From: Massilia sp. MS-15
GTDB taxonomy: Bacteria > Pseudomonadota > Gammaproteobacteria > Burkholderiales > Burkholderiaceae_D
Length of the DNA: 34,653 nucleotides
Reading direction: 5' to 3'
Assembly (NCBI RefSeq): GCF_020176695.1
Contig: NZ_JAIWIA010000048.1
Span: 1 to 34,653, forward strand
The notes under the pieces are model-generated. The model did no database searches, had not been told where the DNA came from, and saw nothing but the letters and a program-made list of their open reading frames with translations. Positions within the stretch are counted from its first letter, which is position 1; every line of letters begins with the position of its first letter. Position numbers and translations under genes: made by a program. Positions 25,312 to 33,400 of the stretch are shown here, piece by piece.

Positions 25312-26268
25312 ATGAAGACCATCCAACAACGAACCCTGTCCACCCTGGCCGCCGCCGCCCTGGCCCTGTGCGTGGCCGCTCCCGCCCTGGCCGCCGCGCC
25401 GATGGCCAAGACTCCGGCGCCGGGCTGGTCGCGCATGATGCTGGGCCAGTTCGAAGTGACGCCGCTGTCGGACGGCACGGTCGACCTGCCGGTGGACCAG
25501 CTGCTGGCCCAGGAAGCCGGCAAGACCCGCGCCACCCTGGCCCGCGCCCACCTGAAGCCGATGCTGGAAACCTCCGACAACGCCTACCTGGTCAATACCG
25601 GCAGCAAGCTGGTCCTGATTGACGCCGGCGCCGGTTCCTTCTTCGGCCCGACCCTGGGCAAGCTGGTGGCGAACATGCAGGCCGCCGGCTACAGCCCGGA
25701 GCAGGTCGACGAGATCTACCTGACCCACTTCCACGGCGACCACGCGGGCGGCCTGGTGAAGGATGCCTCTGCCGTGTTCAGCAAGGCCATCGTGCGCGCC
25801 AACAAGCTGGAATCGGACCACTGGCTGAGCCAGGACGCGATGGCCAAGGCCAAGGACAAGGACGGCTTCAAGGCGGCCCAGGCTGCGCTCGGCCCGTATG
25901 TGAAAGCCGGCCGCTTCAAGCCCTTCGAAGGCAGCGCCGAACTGGTGCCGGGCATCCGCGCCAACCCGAGCGGCGGCCACACGCCCGGACACACCAGCTA
26001 CCTGGTCGAAAGCGGCGGCCAGAAGCTGCTCGTGATAGGCGACCTCATCCACGTAGCGGCGGTGCAGATGGAAGACCCTGCAGTGACGATCTCCTTCGAC
26101 AGCGACCAGAAGGCGGCGGCAGCCACCCGCAGGAAGGAATTCGATGCGGCGGCCAAGGGCGGCTACCTGGTCGGCGGAGCCCACCTGCAGTTCCCGGGCG
26201 TGGGTTACCTGCGCACGGAGGGCAAAGGGTATCGCTTCGTGCCGGTGAACTATACGCAGATGCGTTGA
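25312..26268 (+). CDS. Exported metallo-beta-lactamase fold hydrolase
   Basis: The 318-residue protein has a Sec signal peptide ending near residue 28 (APALAAA) and is predicted periplasmic. The metal-binding motif THFHGDHAGG is at 138-147. Further ligands are His in GGHTPGHTSY (227), Asp in VIGDLIH (244) and His in GGAHLQFPG (291). It is therefore a complete binuclear site of the MBL fold. The overall pattern resembles the AHL-lactonase-like and generic hydrolase subgroup more than true beta-lactamases. A GAGGA is six bases before the ATG; longer in-frame starts upstream overlap the HPP gene and are rejected. The substrate is unknown. Confidence 0.9.
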   Translation: MKTIQQRTLSTLAAAALALCVAAPALAAAPMAKTPAPGWSRMMLGQFEVTPLSDGTVDLPVDQLLAQEAGKTRATLARAHLKPMLETSDNAYLVNTGSKLVLIDAGAGSFFGPTLGKLVANMQAAGYSPEQVDEIYLTHFHGDHAGGLVKDASAVFSKAIVRANKLESDHWLSQDAMAKAKDKDGFKAAQAALGPYVKAGRFKPFEGSAELVPGIRANPSGGHTPGHTSYLVESGGQKLLVIGDLIHVAAVQMEDPAVTISFDSDQKAAAATRRKEFDAAAKGGYLVGGAHLQFPGVGYLRTEGKGYRFVPVNYTQMR

Positions 26269-26275
26269 CCTGGCG

Positions 26276-26301
26276 GCGCGGCGCTCAAAGGCGCGCCGCG
26301 C
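26276..26301 (+). terminator. GC-rich hairpin between the MBL and DUF1272 genes
   Basis: GCGCGGCGC (26276-26284) pairs perfectly with GCGCCGCGC (26293-26301) around an 8-base loop. It is followed by GCATCGTTT. It may be a weak terminator or may partly isolate the DUF1272 gene, whose ribosome-binding site lies 20 bases on. Confidence 0.4.
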
Positions 26302-26331
26302 GCATCGTTTGCTATCAATAAGGAGAAACAC

Positions 26332-26580
26332 ATGCTTCAAATGCGGCCGAACTGCGAATGCTGCGACAAGGACCTGCCACCGGATTCGACGGAGGCCATG
26401 ATCTGCTCGTTCGAATGCACCTTCTGCCGGGACTGCGTCACCGGCGTGCTGCGCAATACCTGTCCGAACTGCGGGGGCGACCTGGTTGTCCGTCCCACAC
26501 GGTCGGCGGACAGGCTGCGGAACAATCCGGCGTCCACGCTGCGGGTGTTGAAGCAGCATGGCTGCAAGCAGGTAGCTTGA
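26332..26580 (+). CDS. DUF1272 small Cys-rich protein
   Basis: The 82-residue product has nine Cys in its first 47 residues (8, 10, 11, 25, 29, 32, 35, 44, 47), in the arrangement NCECCDKDLPPDS, CSFECTFCRDC and TCPNCGGD. This is the DUF1272 pattern and looks like a RING- or treble-clef-type zinc fold. The C-terminal part has RPTRSADRLRNNPAS. The function is unknown. The start is well supported by AAGGAG with seven bases of spacing. It follows the MBL gene with a hairpin between. Confidence 0.92.
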   Translation: MLQMRPNCECCDKDLPPDSTEAMICSFECTFCRDCVTGVLRNTCPNCGGDLVVRPTRSADRLRNNPASTLRVLKQHGCKQVA

Positions 26581-26911
26581 TGCCCTGGTCAGCCGTGGCT
26601 GCAGCGGGTTGCAGGCTGGCTGACTGAATATTTCGCGGCTGTACTACCAGCTCGTCGCTGGGCACCAAGCCCGTCCACTGCTACCGCCGGCGTGCTGGCA
26701 ACATCGCTTTTCCATTTCCCCAGGCATCCAGTCCCGAGAGACCGGAAACTGCCTTACGACGACTTCGCAAGAATTTGCGATTTGTCACTGCTCAATTGCA
26801 CTTCCTCAACTACATTCAGCAAGCCTGACGGCTTGCTGAATGTATCACGCATGCGGTGAAGGCGGGACGCAAGCCGCTGCTGGCCGCACAACTCCACTAT
26901 TTGCCTATTCC
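26581..26911. other. 331-base intergenic region before the VgrG-Rhs module
   Basis: There is no convincing gene here. Frames that cross it lack ribosome-binding sites. The main structure is the perfect inverted repeat at 26811-26844. Base composition drops in GC around 26700-26850, including CGCAAGAATTTGCG (26766-26779), itself a short dyad. The region separates core genes from the accessory module. Confidence 0.6.
26811..26844. repeat. Perfect 15-bp inverted repeat upstream of the T6SS module
   Basis: TACATTCAGCAAGCC (26811-26825) pairs without mismatch with GGCTTGCTGAATGTA (26830-26844) around TGAC. The flanking bases do not pair, so the repeat has sharp ends. No T-tract follows on either strand. 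It could be a terminator stem, an operator, or a recombination or repeat element. It ends 67 bases before the likely pentapeptide-gene start. Confidence 0.9.
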
Positions 26912-27415
26912 ATGCCCATGGATTCCACACTCACGCTCGCAGGACATCACGCATGGCGGCTGGGTCAGGGCGGCACACCAGCCTGCCTGTCCGGTGGATG
27001 CGATAGCGGTTCCTACGCAGGTCTGGACTTGGACCTGATCCAGATTACCGCCACCGTATTCAGCGGTAGCAGCTTTTCGGCAGTCACGTTCAGGCAAGCC
27101 AGCTGGACTGGCTGCACCTTCCAGTCCTGCCGTTTCAGCGCTTGCGACTTCGACAAGCTCGCTGTCGCCAACTGCGTTTTCACAGGCTGCAGCTTTTCCC
27201 AATCGTCATTTAGCGACTCCCGTTTCAGCGGCTGCCGGTTCTGGCAGTGCAGTTGGGACGGCCTGAATTTCGACGCCGCTCACTGGCGCGACGTGGCCCT
27301 GCTGGATTGCTCTTGCACCAGGATCACCGGCGAGCGCGTGCGAGGCGAGGAAGTGGAGTTTACCGGCAGCCATTTCGAACAACTCGAATTCAACAACGCC
27401 CGCATCAACGAGTGA
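26912..27415 (+). CDS. Pentapeptide-repeat protein, probable VgrG-linked accessory
   Basis: From the ATG at 26912 the product has 167 residues. Most of the chain has Phe or Trp at every fifth place (TFRQASWTGCTFQSCRFSA, CVFTGCSFSQSSFSDSRFSG), which predicts a right-handed beta helix. Cys is frequent beside the Phe. The start is uncertain: ATGs at 26840, 26912 and 26918 share the frame and none has a good Shine-Dalgarno. The one at 26840 lies within the inverted repeat and is less likely. The stop is nine bases before vgrG, so it is probably co-transcribed. Pentapeptide proteins occur in VgrG clusters as putative adaptors; that role is inferred from position only. Confidence 0.75.
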   Translation: MPMDSTLTLAGHHAWRLGQGGTPACLSGGCDSGSYAGLDLDLIQITATVFSGSSFSAVTFRQASWTGCTFQSCRFSACDFDKLAVANCVFTGCSFSQSSFSDSRFSGCRFWQCSWDGLNFDAAHWRDVALLDCSCTRITGERVRGEEVEFTGSHFEQLEFNNARINE

Positions 27416-27424
27416 GCTCTCACC

Positions 27425-30400
27425 ATGAATGAGTTGCAAGCACTGCTGGACGACCATCAGGGCACCCGACTGCTGCGCCTGTCCTTCCCGAGGCAGGACG
27501 GTCCGCCGGCCCGGCTGATGGTGAACCGCTTTCACGGCACCGAATACCTGTCGCGCGATTTCGAATTCAAGGTCGAACTGCTGAGCGACGACGCCGCGAT
27601 TGCACTTGAAGCGATGCACGGCAAATTGCTGTGCGTTTCCCTCGTTCAGGCGGATGGCAGCCTGCGTCCGTTCACGGGCTACGTCGCGTCGTTCAAGTTG
27701 GTGAGGACGGACGGCGGCCTGGCCCTCTACGAAGCCGTCCTCATGCCATGGCTGGCATACACGCGCCTGCGCCGCAACAACCGTCTGTTCCATGCGCAGA
27801 GCTTGCGCGAGCAGGTACAGAGCATCTTCGCCGGCTATGGCGCTCTGCCTGCGTGGGACTGGAAAGTCACCGGCGAGCAGCCGCAGTTCACGATGGCCAC
27901 GCAATGGGACGAGACGGATCACAACTACCTGTGCCGGCGCTGGGAGGCAGCCGGCTACAGCTATTGGTACGAGCATAGCGAAGAAGGCCATACGCTCAAG
28001 GTATGCGACGACACCCGCACTGCAGCGCCGATCGACGGTCCCTCGCCGGATATCCGCTTCCACGGCGACGGTGGCGCGGCCGAGGAGAACGCAATCCACC
28101 ACTGGAGCGTACTGCGCCAGTGGGCCTCCGCGCAGGCCGCAGTAAGCGGCTTCGATTTCAAGCATCCGCGACCGGTACATGCCGACATCCTCACCATCAA
28201 CCAGCAAGGCGATATCCCACAGCTGGAAGTGCACCGGTACGCGGGGCATTACGGTTTCCGGCACCAGGCAGGCGCCGACCAGCTTGCGCGCCTGCACATG
28301 GAAGAAATCGAGGCCCGCGGCAAGCTGTATCAAGCGCAGGGCAACAACCGGCGCGCCGCTGCCGGCAGGTGGTTCAGGCTGCTCGACCATTTCAGCGAGC
28401 GCGAGGATGATGCATTCCTCATCCTGGAAGTGCATCACGACGCCAGCAACAATTACCTCCAAGGCCGGAACACAGTTGCCGAGTACAGTAACCGGCTGCT
28501 CTGCCAGAGCAAGGCCCTGCCCTGGCGGCCGGGAAGAGGCTTCAACAGCACGGATACCAGGCTGCTGGCCCTGCAGACAGCCACCGTGGTTGGCCCGGAA
28601 GGCCAGGGTAGCTTGCACGTGGACCAGTACGGGCGCATCCGGGTCAAGTTCCACTGGGACCGGGACGAAAGCGGCAGCTGTTGGATACGGGTAGGCAGCA
28701 ACTGGGCCGGTGCAGAAAAGGGCTTGGCCAGCCATCCGCGGGTGGGCTCCGAAGTGATCGTGCAATGGCTCGACGGTAACCCCGACCACCCGATCGTCAC
28801 TGGCTCGGTCTACAACCAGAGCTATATGCCGCCGTGGAAGCTGCCCGATCAGCGGGCGTTGACGGGCTTCCGAAGCCGGGAGCTGACAGCCAGCGGCGGC
28901 AACACCCCGGCTGGGCGCAGCAACCATCTGGTGCTCGATGACACACAGGGACAGATCCAGGCTCAGCTCAAGAGCGACCACCTGGCCAGCCAGCTCAGCC
29001 TCGGCCACATCAGCCGCATCGAAGACAATGCCGGACGCAAGGATGCACGCGGCCAGGGTTTCGAACTGCGTACCGACGGCCACGGCGTCGTGCGAGCCCA
29101 GGGTGGTCTCCTGCTCAGCACGGAAGAACGGCCGAACGCCCGCGCCCACATCACCGACATGGCCGAGACGGTAGCCCGCATGGTCCATGGCCAGGAGTTG
29201 CACGACAGCCTGTCGCAGGCTGCGCAGCAGGCGCGGGCGCACCAGGCGGGCGACCAGGACCTGGTCGCCGCCGCGCTGCAGGAACAGGTCGAGGCCGTCA
29301 AGGGCCAGGGTGGCGATCCCACGCAAGGAGAATTCCCGGAATTCCAGGCTCCGCACCTGCTCCTGGCCAGCCCCGCCGGCATCGAAACGACCACCCAGGG
29401 CTCCACCCACCTGATGAGCGTGGAACACACCGCCTTGACCAGCGGCGGCCATGCCAGCCTGAGCGCAGGCAAAAGTCTGCTCGTCAGCGTACGGGAAGCC
29501 GTGCGCATGTTCGCCTACAAGGCCGGCATGAAGCTGGTGGCAGCCAGCGCCGACATCGACATCACCGCGCTGAAGGACAGCGTCAACATCCTGGCCAAGC
29601 TGAACATCACCCATACCGCCAACCGGATCACGATCACGGCGAAAGAAGAAGTCGTGATCAACGGCGGCACGAGCTTCAGCCGCTGGAATGCCTCAGGGAT
29701 TTTCCACGGAACCAAAGGCATCTGGCGCGAGCATGCGGCGCGCCACAGTCTGGTACCGGGCAGCAGCGAAGGCACGCCGCCCCTGCCGCAGACAACGCAG
29801 TTGCCGCCGGGGCAGCTTGACCTGTACCACCAATACGTCAATCAGGACGGCGGCCGGAGGGAAGGCATCCGGCAAGGCGACTACACCGTCGTTGATGCCG
29901 AGGGCGGGGTCCATCGGGGCGTCCTCGACGCCACCGGTTTTGCCAGTGTGCGCGGCCTGCCGATGGGGATGGCCACCGTCAGCTATGGCAAGGACCCGCG
30001 CGATCCCTGGGACGAAGCTAGCTACTTCGGGCAGGCCACCGCATGGCCGAGCCAGGTACTGGGAGGGCCGGCCGCGAGCACGACAGCGCCTCTCAATCGG
30101 GCAGCGGCGTTCGTGCCGCCGAAAGTGCAGCTGCCGCCGGGTCTCCAGGGGACAGTTGGCGGGCTCAAAGGCGTCGCCGGCAGCCTGCAAGGTGCTGCCG
30201 GCAAGCTGGACGCCAGTGCACAAGCCGCGGGACAAGCGGCAAGTGCAGCCCAGGCGCTGGGGAAAGGCGGCGCGCAAGCCCTGCTGGCTCCGCTTGGGCG
30301 AGCGGCCCTCGCCCAGGTCGCAGGCAAGCTCCCAGGTGCGGCGGCGATAGTCGGCGATGGCGCGTCCCGTGTCGCCAGTCCTGCTGCTGCGTCCACCCTC

Positions 30401-30472
30401 GGTTTGCCCGGCGCGCTGCCGCGCATCGACGCGCAAGTCCCGCCCTCGTTCCTGAAAAAATCCATTATCTAG
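27425..30472 (+). CDS. vgrG: Type VI secretion spike protein VgrG with extended C-terminus
   Basis: VgrG trimers form the tip of the type VI secretion needle. The 1015 residues contain a gp27-like N-terminal base (about 15-365), with FHGTEYLSRDFEFKVELLS and NYLCRRWEAAGYSYWYEH. A gp5-type OB fold (about 390-465) includes DQYGRIRVKFHWDRD and NPDHPIVTGSVYN. A DUF2345 beta-needle region spans about 640-770. Beyond this are two extra parts: a small beta-domain at about 798-856 (VNQDGGRREGIRQGDYTVVD, GVLDATGFASVRGLPMG), resembling transthyretin-like cargo-binding domains of other VgrGs, and an Ala/Gly/Pro tail at about 880-1015. No catalytic motif is evident in the tail. It starts nine bases after the pentapeptide gene and ends nine bases before rhs. 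Confidence 0.96.
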   Translation: MNELQALLDDHQGTRLLRLSFPRQDGPPARLMVNRFHGTEYLSRDFEFKVELLSDDAAIALEAMHGKLLCVSLVQADGSLRPFTGYVASFKLVRTDGGLALYEAVLMPWLAYTRLRRNNRLFHAQSLREQVQSIFAGYGALPAWDWKVTGEQPQFTMATQWDETDHNYLCRRWEAAGYSYWYEHSEEGHTLKVCDDTRTAAPIDGPSPDIRFHGDGGAAEENAIHHWSVLRQWASAQAAVSGFDFKHPRPVHADILTINQQGDIPQLEVHRYAGHYGFRHQAGADQLARLHMEEIEARGKLYQAQGNNRRAAAGRWFRLLDHFSEREDDAFLILEVHHDASNNYLQGRNTVAEYSNRLLCQSKALPWRPGRGFNSTDTRLLALQTATVVGPEGQGSLHVDQYGRIRVKFHWDRDESGSCWIRVGSNWAGAEKGLASHPRVGSEVIVQWLDGNPDHPIVTGSVYNQSYMPPWKLPDQRALTGFRSRELTASGGNTPAGRSNHLVLDDTQGQIQAQLKSDHLASQLSLGHISRIEDNAGRKDARGQGFELRTDGHGVVRAQGGLLLSTEERPNARAHITDMAETVARMVHGQELHDSLSQAAQQARAHQAGDQDLVAAALQEQVEAVKGQGGDPTQGEFPEFQAPHLLLASPAGIETTTQGSTHLMSVEHTALTSGGHASLSAGKSLLVSVREAVRMFAYKAGMKLVAASADIDITALKDSVNILAKLNITHTANRITITAKEEVVINGGTSFSRWNASGIFHGTKGIWREHAARHSLVPGSSEGTPPLPQTTQLPPGQLDLYHQYVNQDGGRREGIRQGDYTVVDAEGGVHRGVLDATGFASVRGLPMGMATVSYGKDPRDPWDEASYFGQATAWPSQVLGGPAASTTAPLNRAAAFVPPKVQLPPGLQGTVGGLKGVAGSLQGAAGKLDASAQAAGQAASAAQALGKGGAQALLAPLGRAALAQVAGKLPGAAAIVGDGASRVASPAAASTLGLPGALPRIDAQVPPSFLKKSII

Positions 30473-30481
30473 CAAGCCGCC

Positions 30482-33400
30482 ATGACCGAGCCCACCCAAG
30501 CCCCATCCAAGCCTGCTGAACGCGCACCTGAAGTTGCGGTCGCGCCACTTAACACGATCGATCAGCAGGACATCAATGCTGGTGCCGCCGCCTTCGACAA
30601 ATGGCTGCGCAAGATCAGCAATGACTACGTGACGCTGGAGCGCCTAAGTACGGTAGCCGGCAGCCTGCCAGTGATCGGCAACATCATGGCCCTGATCGAC
30701 GCCATCATGGATATCGTGGAGATCATCCAGAAAAGCCTTAACAAGAGTGCCAAGGAAATCGATTTCTTGCAGTGGGTTAGCCTGGGCATCAACCTGATCG
30801 GCGTGATTCCGGTGCCGCCAGCGATGGGCGCGGCGCGCATGAGCCTGCGGCCGGCGCTGCATCTGGTAAGGCAAAAGCTGGCACTGGGTGTCAAGGATCT
30901 CGGCAGCGCCCTTGTCGAGGTGCTGATCGTACACCTGAATGCCACGCTGGCTGGAGAAATCGAAACGTTCGTCGACAGCGCGATGGGCAAGCTGGCTGGC
31001 ATCCTCGACGAGTGCGCCAATACTGCCGACGGCATTGCCGACGATCTGATCAAGATCCTCAATCGCTGCATCGGACGGGAGCCTCTGTTCGAGGTGGCAG
31101 CCATGGCGGAAGTCGAAGACAGGCTGCACGATCCCAAGGTGACCAGCAGCTGGCGCCGCATGCTTGGCGCTCTTGGCCAGCAGTACAAAAGAGCTGCGAA
31201 CTACGCTGTCGCAGTGGCGGCGAGCCATCTGCCGGAAAGCGCCATTGCGGGGGTAACAGGCATCATCAAGCACCTTACCGCCTTCAAACCAGCCTTGCGT
31301 AACAAGCTCGCTGCCTTGGCTGACGCTCAGAAGCCGATGAGCATCCAGTGGATACTGATGCGCTTGCGGGATGCGGTCGTCAAACACAAGCGGCGGCATG
31401 CAACCTTGGTCCCCTCGGCCAAGGGCGCGGAGCACAAGAAGAACAAGCCAGGCCACGAACTGGGCGCTACCAGTCGGCAGCAGCCAGCCATGGGCGACGC
31501 CAACGCCTGCAAACTGTGCCCAGCCAAAGGCGGCACAGCGCACTCGATCAGCTTTGCCACAGGCGCCGAGACGTTCACCCATATCGATTTCGTCCTAGAT
31601 GCGCCCCTTCCCATCGAATGGGGCAGGACGTACCGCAGCCAGCTGAGCGCCTATGACCATGGCATGCTCGGCGCACGCTGGCTCACCCCGTATACCACCC
31701 GCATCGACGTGCTCGGCCAAGGCAAGCCTGCCGCCCTGCTCTACCACGCCGCCGACGGCCGCAGCCACCGCTACCCCTACCTTGGCATCGGCGAGCGGCA
31801 TCACGATCCGGTCGAACAAATCACGCTGACCCGCATGAGCCCCACCCTGCTCACACTCGACTTCGGCAAGCCGCTGCCGGAAGGCGAATCCAGTTCCTGG
31901 CGTGAAACCTACGAGCTGGTCGATACCGTGCGTGCCAAGGTAGCCGAGTTGGGTAAGGAGCATTTCCGGTTGATCGCACTGCATGCCCGCGATGGCGCCG
32001 CCCTCGGGCTGCGCTACGACCACACCGTTGTCACTGGTCCCTACGCGGGCGAAGCGGTGCTCAGCGACATCGTCAGCAAGCAGGGGGAGACCATCGTGGC
32101 CCACGCCGGTACGCAAGTCGACCCCGACAGTGGCCGCATCCTCGCGCTATGGGAGATCAAGGACGGCCAGCTGCGGCGCCAGCTAGCTGCCTACGATTAC
32201 GACGGGCACGGCGACCTGGTCCGTGCCCAGGATGAAAACGGCGCCGCCTGGCAGTACCAGTACGACCGCCACCTGATCACCCGCTACTCCGACCGTACCG
32301 GGCGCGGCATGAATCTCGCGTATGACACCAGTATCGACAGCGGACCTCACGCCAAGGCGATCCGTGAATGGGCGGACGACGGCAGCGGCGACACCCGGCT
32401 TGAATGGGACAGGAACATCCGCCTGACCTATGTACTTGATGCGCTCGGCCACGAGACCCGATACTACTACGACATCGCCGGCTATACCTACCGGGTCGTC
32501 TACCCAGACGGGAGCGAGGAATGGCTGTTCCGCGACGCGGCCAAGAACGTCGTCCGCCACATTCACCTCGACGGCAGCAGCGAGCATTTCCGTTACGACG
32601 CCCATGGCAACCTGCTGACCCACACGCGCGCTGACGACAGCGAACTCCACTTCGAATACGACAGCCAGCACCGCGTCACCGGCATCCGCGATGGAGAAGG
32701 CGGCGTGTGGAAGCGCGACTACGATGCACAGGGCCGCCTGGTCGAGGAAACTGACCCGCGCGGCAACAAGACCCAGTACGCGTACGACAAGGCTGGCCGG
32801 CCGGTCGAAATCACTGATGCCAAGGGCGGCGTCAAGAAACTCGTCTATACCCCGGACGGCCAGCTTGCCAGCTACACCGACTGTTCCGGACACAGCAGCC
32901 GGTGGGAGTACGACGACCGCAAGCGCCTCGTCAAGAACATCGACGCCGCCGGCAACGTGACCCGCTACCGCTATACCCCGCTCAGTGCCGAAACGCTGAT
33001 CCAGGCGCATGGCGAGGGGACCGGAAGCGGCAATCATCCTGGCCAACTGGAAGCCGTCGTCTACCCCGACGGTAGCGAGGAACAACTACGCCATGATGCG
33101 GAGGGCCGGCTGCTTGCGCACACCGATGCCTTGCAACGTACTACAGCCTACCGCTATACCACGGCCGGAATGATCGCGAAACGCATCGACGCGCTGGGGC
33201 ACAGCCTACAATACCAGTGGGACGCGCTGGGCCGCTTGAACGCGCTGGAAAATGAAAACGGCAGCGTGTATCGCTTTCAGTACGACCCGATCGGACGGCT
33301 GCTCCAGGAACAGGGCTTCGACGGCAAGACCACCGAGTACCATTATGACGAATCCAGCGGTGTGCTTGCTGAAATCGTCGAAGCCGGCGTGATCACCCGG

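Noticed and set aside
26581..26911. An insertion sequence or attachment site at the module boundary
   Set aside because: There is no transposase or integrase gene, no tRNA at the boundary and no visible direct repeat. Only the 15-bp inverted repeat is seen.
27206..29614. An 802-codon open frame on the minus strand over vgrG
   Set aside because: It overlaps the VgrG domains in antisense, has no family resemblance and no ribosome-binding site.
30482..31500. A PAAR domain in the Rhs N-terminus
   Set aside because: I looked for the GxPx and His/Cys metal pattern of PAAR and found only hydrophobic helices and a later CxxC. A divergent form cannot be fully excluded.
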